Below are positions 12,143 through 24,111 of a stretch of DNA of 64,000 nt, one piece after another. The notes beneath the pieces were generated by a model. The model saw only the letters and a program-made list of their open reading frames with translations. It searched no databases and was not told the DNA's origin. This stretch comes from Ehretia macrophylla. Its lineage: Eukaryota > Streptophyta > Magnoliopsida > Boraginales > Ehretiaceae. Within the stretch, counting starts at the first letter, position 1; every line of letters starts with the position of its first letter. Both the position numbers and the translations under genes were made by a program. The DNA lies in assembly GCA_037974665.1 (NCBI GenBank), contig CM075775.1, forward strand, positions 66,324,311 to 66,388,310, given 5' to 3'.

Positions 12143-13157
12143 ATCAAATTGCGTCCACGCATTTCTTCTTCACAAGGGAACTCCACAACAACTGAAAACC
12201 AACTCCGATTACTCGTCATCAGTTGCTAAGCAAGAATACCATATACGAACTCTCGTGGGAGCTCATTAAGAAATCCCAGTAGTATTGCCTGCGAACCTCA
12301 CGTAATAAGGCCAAATAAAGGCTCCAATAGAGATGCTACTTCGAAATCCAAATAGGAATCCCGCTGGCACGAATACCATAGAAGAATAGAATCCCAACTA
12401 ACAGTGGCGAGAAAATACCAATAAGAATTTAGAGTACAAATACCGAAGATAATTCCATATAATAAGGCTGATTAGAATCCCAAACTAAGTCTTCCGAGTA
12501 ATGCCAGCAAGAAAATACTAGAAGAATACTCAATAAGAAAATCGAGAGAACGGTCATATAGAAATCCCAAAGGAAGCCATTCATTTCTGACTACTGAGCG
12601 TAGAAGAATGCCTTGGAAGAAATCCCAATAACTGAGCTCCGCTTACAACATTCTTATTCCCGCTAATCCACACAACTTGGAGGGCTTGTTGCTAATCACT
12701 TCTCTTCAGGGGGAGGAAGAAGTCTTTCTTACCATTTCAACGGGACATGTATGAATGCCAAGATATCACATTTATACATATATGTTTTAAACTATTATGC
12801 AAACATGTTTATATAAGAGTTTAGGAAACAGTTTAATCATCAAAGTCATTCAAGCACGACAATCAAGTCCATTATAACACAACTCAATCAAAGACTTTCA
12901 AATACACACATTACAAGCAACAGTTCAAGCAATTAACAATTCACAAGGTCAATTTGATGCATAACCAGCCACTTTACTTCACTTAGCACACATTTAGCAT
13001 GTAACACATAATTATATCACATAGGTGCACACATTCAATACAATACACACAATCACGCATGCAGGCATACACTTTCAAGACACACTCTTAACAAGCACAC
13101 ATGTAAGGGTTACTACCCGACAGGCCGAGGACCTTGTCCCGGCTTAGAGCTAACTAA

Positions 13158-13169
13158 GCTCTGATACCA
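13158..13169 (-). other. Primer binding site of inner element
   Basis: Minus strand TGGTATCAGAGC, the initiator-Met-tRNA complement, lies two bases inside the LTR edge at 13172. Confidence 0.9.
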
Positions 13170-13171
13170 CC

Positions 13172-15465
13172 TGTAACGCCCCGATCCCTCACGAGACCGG
13201 AGGCTCTAGTGACTATGCTATTCTCAACCCAATACCAAGCCCGGTCACAAAATTTTAGAGAAAAACGGACAGAGTTTCCTCTGTACCGCGGATATTTTTC
13301 AAACCTGTAAATGCTCAATAAAGCCACAACATAACAAGACATTCATTTATAACTAAAGATCTTAGCTTTAAGGCCATCCGAGCCTTAAGACATACAAACA
13401 GTTTAGATACAGACAAGCATGCATTCATAACTTAACTTCTTTACAAAACCGCTTATCATGCCACTCCATGATAGCTTTTAAGTATTCTTAGAAATTGAAA
13501 ACAACCAGTCATTCACTCCCAAGCATGCGAAGCAGCTAATAGCAGAAATATAAGTTATTACATGTCATGGTTCTAAATCTACCACTACAACATCTATCCC
13601 TCAATTTGCAAACTATATAATATACACATATCACTTAGGTTACAAAATAGAACATAAAGTAAAGAAAACAAGTCCTACTCTCATCAACAAGAACATAGTC
13701 CACCTCAAGCAACTAGACACAGCAACTAATGCAACTCCTCCAACTGCACCACCTGAAACATGTTAGCGAGGTATGAGCAACCACTGTTGCCCAGTGAGGG
13801 ATAAGGTCCCGGGGCGTGCAATGCGACAAGTAATACAGTTAACAACAATAACAATTGAGCAAATCAAGAAACAATGATAGCTTAAATAACCACATATTTG
13901 AAAGGATACATTTCTCATAACCCCTATACACCAATCTTCACTGGTCTTCATTCACGATCCATGAACCACGATCACGATCACGATAAGCCGGCATAACCCC
14001 AAACACTCCAGTGGGTGTACTCCGGATGTACCCCAATATTCCTACGACCCAACATTCCCTGGCAATCTCCGGACCAGGCGAATGGGGGACTAGGGCACGG
14101 AGTTTGAATATCCACCGGCAAGCCCTCTGCCGCCCAGCCGATATTCAAAACATTCGCCCCTAACATTATGGTTGCGCAACCACTATGCAATGCACTTAAC
14201 AATGGCAAGTTAATAGCAATAATATAAGCATTAACACATAGGATGATCAACAAAGTAGGTTGACCTCGAGGCAATTAGAATAGAAGCAATTATATAAGCT
14301 AATAAGCAGTTTTACCAAGGGACATATACAAGATAAGCATAGAATCATACCAAAAGCTTCAAATCAACTTGAAACCACATATAAACACTCAAGAAGTCAT
14401 GCCATGGGTTTAGAAGTGTGAGTCAACCGAAATTGCACCTAAACCCCTTTATTTTTCAAACTATTTCTCTTCCAAACCAAGGTTAATGATTCCATTTTCA
14501 AGGAAAACTCTCACAACCTTCTAACTAACCCTCAAGGTACCCTCTCAACCCTCTAACTCATTCAAACGCCCGCGATTACCCCGAAAACCCCAAATTCCCT
14601 CTTATGGCTTTAAACTACACATACCTTATCCGGGCTTCAAACAAGGGTTATCAAAGCTTCTATAGCACCTAGGTAGCCTAAGAATACTAGAAGTGAAGCC
14701 CGAATCCACCCGGATTCGCATGAACCCCGAAACCCCTTTGTTAAAGTCGGCTATTTCACGTTTTATGCGATTCTAGAGCAATTCAAGTGCACGGGGCTAT
14801 TAGACTACCTTCATTAGCACCTAAGGCATCTATTAGGAGTGTTGAATCAAGCTAATATGTGCAATTACACAAAACCCTAGAAAAATGTCACTATTCACCT
14901 CATAAATTCAAATGACGATTCCAACCGTTTAAAATGCGAACTAATAGCTCAAATGTGTTCTATAGCACTTATATACAAGGTATAATAGCATAGATAAGCT
15001 TTGCAATAGCATTTGATAACATTTTCAACAAATCAAGAAAAATGTAACATTTTAGATATGCATAAAAAGTCATGAAAACCCTCACCAATTGCGCGTAGGA
15101 ACTCTCGGGAGGCTAGCAAACACCCTAAACTACTTGCTCCTAGCTTGGCTTGGCTTGGCTTGAAGATTTGATGAGCAAAATCCTCTCATTCTCCTCCTAC
15201 ACTATTCTCGGATTTGCTACAGTGATTTTTCAGCATTTTTTTGTTTTGTTCTTTGCTAGTTATGAGCTAAGGTGGGTAATATAGGGTGCATAGTTGGGTG
15301 GGGTCAAGTTTGGGTATTTAAAAGGTCACTTATAATGCGCGTAGTAAGCTTAAAACGAGCCTAAAGTGAAGCATGTGTGCTAGTTAATTAAAACTCTAAG
15401 TTAGTTACGTAACACTATTCATTGAACTACTAAAATCATTTTCTAAACGAGTGCTCCTATCGCTC
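13172..15465 (-). mobile_element. 5' LTR of inner element, truncated at right
   Basis: Matches 9639 to about 11933, at about 96% in the first 190 bp and more in the middle, then stops after GTGCTCCTATCGCTC. The last ~195 bp present in the partner LTR are missing. The sequence changes directly to 5S spacer (TTTTTTTTGCGCTATTTTTT), so the break is a deletion junction and not an insertion end. Confidence 0.88.
14011..14175 (-). promoter_or_regulatory. Conserved LTR module (type 2, right LTR)
   Basis: Second copy of the module, GTGGGTGTACTCCGGATGTA ... CCTACGACCCAACATTCC, nearly identical to that at 10478. Confidence 0.6.
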
Positions 15466-15703
15466 TTTTTTTTGCGCTATTTTTTCATACCAGGTCGTTC
15501 GTCGTAAGCCTCGAAAAGGCCGATAACCTGATTCGTGGGACATTGAAGGGCCCTACTTCACGTCAACATCAAGTCTTGCACGGATGCTGCTTGTAGAAGC
15601 AGATGGGCTGTCAATAAGGCCATTGGGCCTTTTTAATTGGCCGTCTCTCCGGGCTGGGACTGTGAACCGTCAACACATAAGGGCTTTGCACCCAAAACTT
15701 GAC

Positions 15704-15822
15704 AGGTGCGATCATAGTAGTACTACTGCACTGGATCCCATCAGAACTCTGAAGTTAAGCGTGCTTGGGCGAGAGTAGTATTAGGATGGGTGACCCCCTA
15801 GGAAGTCCTCGTGTTGCCCCCC
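15704..15822 (+). rRNA. 5S rRNA gene copy, full length
   Basis: AGGTGCGATCATAGTAG to GTGTTGCCCCCC. Box A and the intermediate element are intact (AGTTAAGCGTGCTTGGGCGA). Box C region reads ATTAGGATGGGTGACC. The loop region differs (ATAGTAGTACTACTGC). Confidence 0.9.
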
Positions 15823-16382
15823 ATTTTTCAATTTTTTTTTGCGCTGTTCAGCCATGCCAAGATGCTTGATCTGTCAAATTTCTTTTCTCAAGTCCCACGG
15901 TATCTTGGGCAAGACAACTTCGCTTCGTGGAGGGGCTGGCCCCCAAGCCGAGGTTGTGCGGCCTCTGACCTGATCTCCGTTGCTCCGGTGCTCATACTTT
16001 TGATTTGTAAGGAGGTATGCGGCCCATAGTATATCATTGGAAAGCTCTCCGGGAGCTCTACGACGGGGGCAACAAGCCTGCTTGGCTGCGCCTTTTTTTA
16101 GAACCCAAAATTGAATGTTTTCATCAGGTTCAGGCAACTTTTTTTCCTTTCGGGTTCTTTTTTTGTCATGGGTCGTTTGTTGTGAGCCTCGAAAAGGCCG
16201 ATAACCTGACTTGTGGGACACTAAAGGGCCCTACTACACGTCGACATCACATCTTGCGAGGATGTTGCGTTGTAAATGCAGATGGGATGTCTATAAGCCC
16301 ATTGACCCTTTTTAAAGGGCCTTCTCTCTGGGCTGGGACAATGAACCGTCAACACATAAGGGCTTCGCACCCACAGCTTGAC

Positions 16383-16472
16383 GGGTGCCATCAGAACTCC
16401 AAAGTTAAGCGTGCTTGGGAGAGAGTAGTACTAAGATAGGTGACTCCTGGGGAAGTCCTCTTGTTGCACCCC
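16383..16472 (+). pseudogene. 5S pseudogene with 29-nt internal deletion
   Basis: GGGTGC joins directly to CATCAGAACTCC, removing 29 nt (nucleotides 7-35) of loop A/helix II. Box C is also changed (CTAAGATAGGTGACTCC). Same breakpoint as the copies at 17033, 18039, 18688 and 24315. Confidence 0.92.
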
Positions 16473-17032
16473 ATTTTTCATTTTTTTTTGCGCCATTCAG
16501 CCATATCAAGATGCTTTATCAGTCACATTTCTTTTCTGGAGTCCCATGCCATCTTGAGTAGGACAACTTCGCTTCGCAGAGTGGATGGGCCTGCAAACAG
16601 AGGTCGTGTGGCCTCTAACCTGGTCTTTGTCACTCCGATGCCCTAACTTTTGATCCGTAAGGAGTTATGCGGCCCACAGTATATCGTTGAAGAGCTCTCC
16701 GGGAGCTCTACGACGGGGGCAGCATGCCTGCTCGGCTACGCCTATTTGCGAAACCCAAAATTGAATATTTTCATCAGTTTCAAGCCACTTTTGTTCTTTT
16801 TGTGGTATTTTTTCATCCCGAGTCGTTTGTCGTGAGCCTCGAAATGGCCGATAACCTGACCCGTGGGATATTAAAGGGCCTTACTACACGTCGACATCAC
16901 GTCTTGCGAGGTTGTTGCGTTGAAAAAGAGGATGGGCTGTTGATAAGCCCATTGGGCCTTTTTAATGGGCCGTCTCTCTGGGTTGGGACTGTGAACTATC
17001 AACACATAAGGGCTTTGCACCCATAACTTGAA

Positions 17033-17120
17033 GGCTGCCATCAGAACTCCGAAGTTAAGCATGCTTGGGCGAGAGTAGTACTAGGATGGGTAACCCCTTG
17101 GGAAGTCCTCGTGTTGCACA
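17033..17120 (+). pseudogene. 5S pseudogene with 29-nt internal deletion
   Basis: GGCTGC|CATCAGAACTCCG shows the shared deletion. Box A reads AAGCATGC, box C GGATGGGTAACC, and the 3' end GTTGCACACG. Confidence 0.92.
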
Positions 17121-17444
17121 CGTTTTTTCATTTTTTTTTGCACCGTTAAGGTATACCAAGATGCTTCATTAGTCACATTTCTTTTCTGGAGTCCCACATC
17201 ATCTTGGGCAAGACAACTTCGCTTCGTGGAGGGGCTGGGCTCGCAAATTGAGGTCGTGCGGCCTATGACCTGGTCTATGTCGCTCCGGTGCCCCTAACTT
17301 TTGATCCGTAAGGAGTTATGCGGCCCACAGTATATCATTAAAAAGCTCTCTAAGAGCTCTATGACGGGGGGAGCAAGCGCGCAGGGCTGCGCATATTTTG
17401 GCACCCTAGAAGCGAACATTTTCATCAGTTTTATGCCACTTTTC

Positions 17445-17479
17445 TTGGGCGACAGTAGTACTAGGATGGGTGATACCCT
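17445..17479 (+). pseudogene. 5S fragment fused into spacer
   Basis: Spacer text TGCCACTTTTC runs straight into CTTGGGCGACAGTAGTACTA and GGATGGGTGATACCC. Only the middle of the gene remains. The chimera explains the 1006-bp distance between neighbouring copies and is best read as an unequal or illegitimate exchange. Confidence 0.85.
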
Positions 17480-18038
17480 CTTTCATTTTGTTTTGTACCG
17501 TTCAGCCATGCCAAGATGATTCATCCGTCACATTTCTTTTCTCGAGCCCCGCGGCGTCTTGGGCAACGTCACTCTGCTTCGCAGAGGGGTTGGGCTTGAA
17601 AACTGAGGCCGTGCAGCCTCTAACCTGATTGCCGTTGCTCCGGTGCCCATAATTTTTGTTCCGTAAGGAGTTATATGGCCTACAGTACATCGTTGAAAAG
17701 CTCTCTAAGAGCTCTACGATGGGATAAACATGCCTTCTCGGCCATGCCTATTTTTGAAACCCAAAATCGAACGTTTTCATCAGTTTTAGCCCACTTTTCT
17801 TCTTTTCGCCGTGTTTTTTCATCCCGGGTCATTTGTCGTGAGCCTCGAAAAGGCTGATAACCTAACTCGTTGAACATTAAAGGGCCCTACTATACGTCGA
17901 CATCACGTCTTGTGAGGATGCTGCGTTGTAAAAGTAGATGGGCTGTCGATAAGCACATTGGGCCTTTTTAATGGCCCGTCTCTCGGGGCTGGGACTGTGA
18001 ACTGTCAACCCATAAGGGCTTTGCACCCATAACTTGAC

Positions 18039-18127
18039 GGGTGCCATCAGAACTCCGAAGTTAAGCATGCTTGGGCGAGAGTAGTACTAGGATGGATGAT
18101 TCCCTGGGAAGTCCTCGTGTTGCACCC
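18039..18127 (+). pseudogene. 5S pseudogene with 29-nt internal deletion
   Basis: GGGTGC|CATCAGAACTCC; box A AAGCATGC; box C GGATGGATGATTCC. Confidence 0.92.
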
Positions 18128-18687
18128 GTTTTTTATTTTGCTTTGCGTCGTTTAGCCATGCCAAGATGATTCATATGTCACATTTCTTTTCTCGAGTCCC
18201 ACGGTATCTTGGGCAAGACAACTTCGCTTCGCGAAGGGGCTGGACCCGCAAACTGAGGTCGTGCGGCCTCTGACCTGGTCTCCGTCGCTCCAGTGCCCAA
18301 AACTTTTGATCCGTAAGGAGTTATGCGGCCCACAGTATATTGTTGGGAAGTTCTCTGGGAGCTCTACGACGAGGGTAGCAAGCCTGCTCGGTTGCGCCTA
18401 TTTTGGGAACCTAGTATCGAACATTTTCATAAGTTTCAAGCATTTTTCTTCTTTTTGCGCTATTTTTTCATCCCGGGTTATTCATTGTGAGCCTCGAAAA
18501 GGCCGATAACCTGACTCGTTTGACACTAAAGGGCCTTACTACACGTCGATATCACGTTTTTCAAGGATGCAACGTTGTAAAAGCATATGGGTTGTCGTTA
18601 AGCTCATTGGGCCTTTTTAGTGGCTCATCTCTCAGGGCTGGGATTGTGAATTATCAACACATAAGGGCTTTGCAACCATAACTTGAC

Positions 18688-18778
18688 GGGTGCCATCAGA
18701 ACTCCGAAGTTAAGCGTTCTTGGACAAGAGTAGTACTAGGATGGGGGACCCCCTAGGAAGTCCTCGTGTTGTACCCCC
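18688..18778 (+). pseudogene. 5S pseudogene with 29-nt internal deletion
   Basis: GGGTGC|CATCAGAACTCC; box A TTAAGCGTTCTTGGACAA; box C GGATGGGGGACC. Confidence 0.92.
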
Positions 18779-19338
18779 TTTTTCGTTTTATTTTGCGCCA
18801 TTCGGCCATGCCAAGATTATTCATCCGTGACATTTCTTTTCTCGAGTCCCACGGCATCTTGGGCAAGACAACTTCACTTTGCAGAGGGGCTGGGTCCACA
18901 AACCGAGGTCGTGCGGCCTCTGACTTGGTCTCCATCACTTCGGTGCCTATAACTTTTGATCCGTAAGGAGTTATGCGGCCCACAGTATATTGTTGGAAAG
19001 TTCTCCGGGAGCTTTACGATTAGGGCAGCAAGCCTGCTAGGTTTTGCCTATTTTTGGAACCCAGAATCAAATGTTTTCATCAATTTCAGACCACTTTTCT
19101 TCTTTTCGTGATGTTTTTTCGTCCCAGGTCATTTGTCGTGAGCCTTGAAAAGATCGATAACCTGACTCGTTGGACATTAAAGGGCCCTACTGCAAGTCGA
19201 CATCACATCTTGCGAGGATGCTGCGTTGTAAAAGAAGATGGGCCGTCGATAAGCCCATTGTGCCATTTTAATGGGCTGTCTCTCTGGGCTGGGACTGTGA
19301 ACTATCAACACATAAGGGCTTTGCACCCATAACTTGAC

Positions 19339-19457
19339 GGGTGCGATCATAGCAGCACTACTGCACCGGATTCCATTTGAACTCTGAAGTTAAGCGTGCT
19401 TGGGCGAGAGTAGTACTAGGATTGGTGATCCCTTGGGTAGTCCTCGTGTTGCTCCCT
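19339..19457 (+). rRNA. 5S rRNA gene copy, full length, mutated
   Basis: GGGTGCGATCATAGCAG without the 29-nt deletion, so the deleted subfamily is flanked by full-length members. Box A is intact; box C reads GGATTGGTGATCC. The shared ACTACTGCACC loop variant links it to the copy at 15704. Confidence 0.9.
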
Positions 19458-19676
19458 ATTTTTCAATTTTTTTTGCACCGTTCAGCTATGCCAAGGTGAT
19501 CTATCTGTCATATTTCTTTTCTCGATCCCTACGGCATCATGGAAGCTCTACGACGATGACAGCAAGCCTGCTTAACTGCGCCTTTTTTCGGAACCCAAAA
19601 TTGAACGTCTTCATCAGTTTCAGGCTAGTTTTCTTCTTTTCGGGTTGTTTTTTTTTATCTCGGGTCATTCATCGTG

Positions 19677-20090
19677 TGTGAGGCCTGACCTTGAATTACG
19701 TGTCTTACCTCGATTTGCATGCCTTAGACCTATAATTATATGAATGACCTTGAATTACGTGCCATGTCTTGGCTTTCGTGCATGCCTCATCATACGTGCC
19801 TTGACCTAGAATTATGTGCCCTAATCCTCGACTTACATGCCCTGATTTCGAATTGCGTGCGTTATCTCGTTTCATGTGCCCGAACCTTGAACTATGTGTC
19901 TTAACCTAGATTTAAGTGTCATACCTTGATTTACGTGCATTGCATTGAATTACGTGCCTTGTATTGGTTTACGTACATTCACTTAGGGTTGCATGCATTT
20001 ACCTTGGAATCTATGCATTTGCCTTGAAGTGTGAGCCTTACCTCGTTGTGCATACCATAGACATAGGAAAGTATGCCCGCACGCTAATCA
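19677..20090 (+). repeat. Short degenerate tandem array at LTR 5' end
   Basis: Imperfect 18-25 bp repeats with the theme GACCTTGAATTACGTGCC, about eighteen in number, rich in ACGTG. Same position and orientation relative to the LTR as in the other type 1 copies. Confidence 0.75.
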
Positions 20091-22867
20091 ATAAAGGATC
20101 CTACACAAAGCACTAGACTATAAAATAATCCTACAAATACCACTAACTATTATTATAATCCTAATTCAAATCTCTACAAAATCCATTGACACCTAAATAT
20201 TATATTTTAAACTCACTACAAGACAAATCTCACAAACCTCTAAACATATCCTATATTCTATTCTACCTAAAATCCCTAAATACCCAACATTCTCTTACAC
20301 ACATGCTAAACCCTAAGCACTTTCCTATTATCTAAACATTCCTATGACAAGTACAAGACACAATGCAACCTAGGAGAGACAAAAGGATGACAATAGCAAA
20401 AAATAATAAAAAACCCACCCAAACCCTTCCCATTCTCGACCAAATCCCCCTAGCATGCTAACAGTTCAAAACAATGCTCAAAAGATGACACAAAAATCAG
20501 TTTTTACAAGCTCAAGGCTGACACACACACACACAAGCATCATTTCTCTCTCAAACTCTCTCTTTCCTCTCAAACTCTCCCATTCTCTCTCCATTTTTGA
20601 CCAAGGCAGCCCTTTGAGCTCCCAAGACTCCTCACAAGCTCTCAAGGACTCTAAGACTCTCCCAAGCTCGGACATAGCAAGCCATAGAAAGCAAACATGC
20701 AAGAAAGTCTCATACAAGCTCATAACTCATCATTTTCGGCCTAGGTAAAGTTTTGATGGTTTTCTTCCATTTCTTTTTGTTCTAAACACATGACCACCTA
20801 CTACACAAGCTAACTAAGCTAGGCTTTAAGGGAAACCAAGATACCTCTCGGCCAAAGCAAGGAAAAAGGTCTAGTTGTGCGATTCAAGAGCATTTGTGCA
20901 TCTTCATCTATTAACTTGCTAAGGTGAGGGTTAAACTCTTTTAAATGCTTTCAAAGTTTACATGCATGCTTTCATATGGCTATATTTATCTCTGTAGTTG
21001 ATGTATATGTGTGTATATGAGCTTATCTTCTCATGCATGGCATGATAATGGCTAGAATTTGAAGACAGGTAAAAATATTTTTTTGCTGGCAGTTTTCTAA
21101 TCTTGAGGTACGAAGTGCATTTGGCTTACTAAACCTTGATAAAAATGCGTGAAAATTGGTAGGACACTAGTTTTGTCAGTTCTGAACATTTTTTTGTAGA
21201 AATAGGCTACGGCCAATTTTGACTCTAAGTCCTAAAAAATGGTCAAACATCATGAGTTGTCTAAATCTGGAAAAATTGGAAAAAGGAAATAGGTTTCTGG
21301 CAGATTACTGACTTTGTAGAACGAAGTGTTTTTGACCTAGTAAATGTTGATAGAAATACATGAAAATTGGGAGGTTGCTAGATTTTGCAGTTTTGGAACA
21401 TTTTTGTCAGAAATAGACCAAAGCCAATTCTGACTCTAAGACTTCCAAAATGGCCAAATATCGAAAAATGTCTAAATTCGGAAAACTTGGACATATGAAG
21501 TAGGTTTCTGGCAGCTTTCTGACCTTGTAGAACGAAATATTTTTGGCCTAGTAAATAATGTCCAAAATGCATGAAATTGGTATTCCACTACATTGGTCAG
21601 TTTTGAACATATTTGGAAGAAATATGCTAAGGCTACTTTTGAGTTTAAAGGCCTCAAAAGTAGCAAATATCGAAATATATACGAATCTGGACAGTTTTGT
21701 GTAGTTTCACGGTTTTGGCCATAACTCCTAAGTACGAACTCCAAATGATGCGAGGTTTGTTCCTATATTTAAATCACTCATTATGCTTCAATTTGAATTT
21801 TTATTCACTGAAATTGGATATTATTTTCTTGGCTAAATGAATGTGGGAAAATAGACTATTGCAGTAGGGTTTTGGCTTGGTAATATGCTTTGAATCATGT
21901 TGAAACTTTACTTGTGGTATTGAATGCTTGGAATTATGGCAATTAGAAGTTGTGTGGGATGTTTTGGATGGTTGAGGATACTTAATTTGGTTGATGCATG
22001 GCTTGGGTTCGTTAATTGATGAATTGTTGCTTAATTGCATGTGTAAGTACGAATTGAGGCCCTATTGCTTATGGAAACTTGCTAAGTGATGATCCTATGG
22101 TTAAATGTGTTCAATTGTGTGGTTAGTAGGCTGCCCAATAAATGTTAAGTATGCTTGAAATGGTTTAAGTGTTACTTGTGGTGCTTAGCAAACAAAACCA
22201 ACCCCGAGCACGGCCTTGCAAGCCCTAATGGCCCCGTAGACTCCCAAGTTCTAAACTATTCATGTGTAACTTATAATTGATGTTGAGAAATGTTAATGGA
22301 CTGCCCGGAATTTCCCTTATAGCTCTAAACATGATTCCCGATGATTGCATGTTGATAAGTGAACTATTCTTGCACCCGGTTTTGTGTAAGTGTCATAGCA
22401 AGCGTGTATGATCTCAACACTTAATATGTGAACTAAAATGAGCTATATGACTTGTTTTATATGATGTTACTTGGATGTCCGTTAAATGTTCATATGTTTT
22501 CATGTGTTTTACAAAGTGAATTTACATATCAAAGCATGCCTCGTATGTTTACTTGTCGATATGTTATCATACGTGTATCTAGAGGCAACCTACTTTGTTG
22601 ACCTCCTAATGTGAATTGTTAAAAGATATTCTATGGCTTGCTTTGTACATGATTACTTGGCTGCCCATGAAAGTTTAATTGCTCTCAAATTGATATATGA
22701 AATGATTATATGTTCTTATAATGCCTTATATACCAATATGTGAAAATGTGATCATATACTTGCTCGGAGGCAACCTACTTTGTTGACCTCCTAATGTGAA
22801 ATGTTAAATGGAATAAATGGGAATTGCATTACAAGGTTGCAACCTTTCATTGTGGCATGGTAGCATT

Positions 22868-23003
22868 TCACGAACGCCGGGCGGCATTGGGCTTGCCTGT
22901 GCTCCTGTGACTACCATGGTCCAATTCCCTCTCTCGCTTGGCATTCCACCCTCGGAGAGTTGGGTCGTAGGATTTCGGGGTACATCTGGAGTACACCCAT
23001 TTG
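22868..23003 (+). promoter_or_regulatory. Conserved LTR module (type 1, solo LTR)
   Basis: GGGTCGTAGGATTTCGGGGT then ACATCTGGAGTACACCC, preceded by the GC-rich GCCGGGCGGCATTGGGCTTG. Downstream are TTTAAGTACTCTCGCTTGG (23213) and the acceptor-like TTTTTTGTCACAGGTGAAG (23414). Confidence 0.6.
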
Positions 23004-24111
23004 GAGTGATAAGTGAATGATTGAAGCCGGCTGCAACAAATGTTATCGAAATGAACTTGAAAGAAAAAGCACAAGCTATCCCTTGAACGGCAGGAACTAA
23101 GTGCTATACGGGGCAAAGTACTATACTTGAAAGTGGTGGGAGCTACCTCTTGAGCCCGTAAGAGCCACCTCTAGAGTCCTGTACGTATCAAAACATATCC
23201 TTTTTACTATGTGTTTAAGTACTCTCGCTTGGTTCCTAGAGGACCTCGGGGAGGAAAGACGGGTAAATGTGTTTATTTATATTTATATTATGTCATGAAC
23301 TTGCTTATTTCATATGACACGTTTTAAAAAGGGTTTTTCATAAGATTAACCGGAAATGAGTTTTTAAAACGTTATATCTCGTTCCCCCTCGCTGAGTTCA
23401 TAAGGACTCACCCTTTTTTGTCACAGGTGAAGCAGATTTGGAATAGGTACCCGAGGAGAATATGCTTGTTGATGATTCCTTAGAGTGACTACGTGCTTTT
23501 GTGCTTTGCCTGAAAGTAGTTGCTATTTGGATGTTGTGTTTGATTGCAACTATTTATTTTGTTGATGTAAATGACCCCGTTGTAATTTGGGTCTAATTTT
23601 GGCTTGTACTGTTTATAACCGGACGAACTCTTTATTGGTTGTTTGCTTTCATTATCTTGATTAGTAGTTATCATAGGTGTTTAAACCGCTAGGTGAAGAA
23701 GCATATAATGAAACTCTATCTAATATCACTTAGGTGCTTATGCGTAAGCTAAGGGATAATAAGTACTTGCAAGACAAGAACTGGCAAATAAAAAGGACAT
23801 AGTTATCATGCTAGGCTTGTCAATCAAACGAGACTATCGAGATAAATTAGTAGGCATATCTATTGATAACAAAATAGGAAATTTTAGTTGGAATTGAATC
23901 AATGAATAAAGGTTTTGAGGTGTCTTAGAAAATAGGTCAAACCAAAGGTCTTAAATACAGCAGTTATGCTGTTGGTTTTTCGAAAAAACTTTTGGAGCTC
24001 TAGGCCAACGTTAGGCATTAAATCATAACAAAAGGCTAAGAATGTGAAATAGTATAAATGACTTAGGTCATACCCTAGTCTAGCCTCCTTAGGTCGGGTT
24101 GGGGCGTGATA

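Larger units (their letters stand above)
12129..13171 (-). mobile_element. 1.04-kb non-coding interior of inner element
   Basis: The whole interior between LTRs is only 1043 bp, shorter than either LTR, and has no coding frame. It contains repeated AGAATACC/GAAATCCCAA-like words at 12270-12560. With intact PBS and PPT this is a short-interior, long-LTR non-autonomous element. Confidence 0.82.
2911..15465 (-). mobile_element. Composite of two nested minus-strand LTR retrotransposons
   Basis: An outer non-autonomous element (LTR 2911-6538, interior 6539-9491, LTR fragment 9492-9638) is interrupted in its right-hand LTR by a second element (LTR 9639-12128, interior 12129-13171, LTR 13172-15465). 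Both read on the minus strand: each primer-binding site lies just left of its right-hand LTR, and each purine tract lies just right of its left-hand LTR. The right edge is not a proper end. The inner LTR stops about 190 bp early and the rest of the outer LTR is absent, so a deletion fused the complex to 5S spacer at 15465/15466. No protein is encoded. Confidence 0.85.
15466..19676 (+). repeat. 5S rDNA tandem block 2 (deleted-gene subfamily)
   Basis: Units use the second spacer type (CATGCCAAGATG, TTTCTTTTCTCGAG, CTCGAAAAGGCCGATAACC, CCCATAACTTGACGGG). Periods are 679, 650, 1006, 649 and 651 bp. The 650-bp periods equal 679 minus a 29-nt deletion inside the 5S gene. The unit after 19339 also lacks about 138 bp of spacer, with GGCATCATGGAAGCTC joining two distant spacer words. 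Confidence 0.92.
19677..24111 (+). mobile_element. Solo LTR, type 1, with TSD TCGTG
   Basis: Begins TGTGAGGCCTGACC and ends GGTTGGGGCGTGATA, the terminal CA being mutated to TA. Length is 4435 bp. The 5 bp on each side are TCGTG (19672-19676 and 24112-24116), and the 5S spacer continues across it, so this is a clean insertion later reduced to one LTR. No internal region, PBS or PPT is present. It carries the 5' short-repeat array at 19677-20090, CT-rich and CA repeats at 20520-20600, and the conserved module at 22868-23003. Confidence 0.92.

Noticed and set aside
16017-16439. 140-codon and similar frames in the 5S spacer, for example also 2469-2867 and 48184-48570
   Set aside because: They run through the 5S gene and spacer, are interrupted in sister units, and show no recognisable domain. 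They are chance frames in a GC-balanced repeat.
20455-20748. 97-codon frame in the solo LTR
   Set aside because: It spans a simple CT/CA-rich stretch, is of low complexity and is not preserved in the other type 1 LTR copies.
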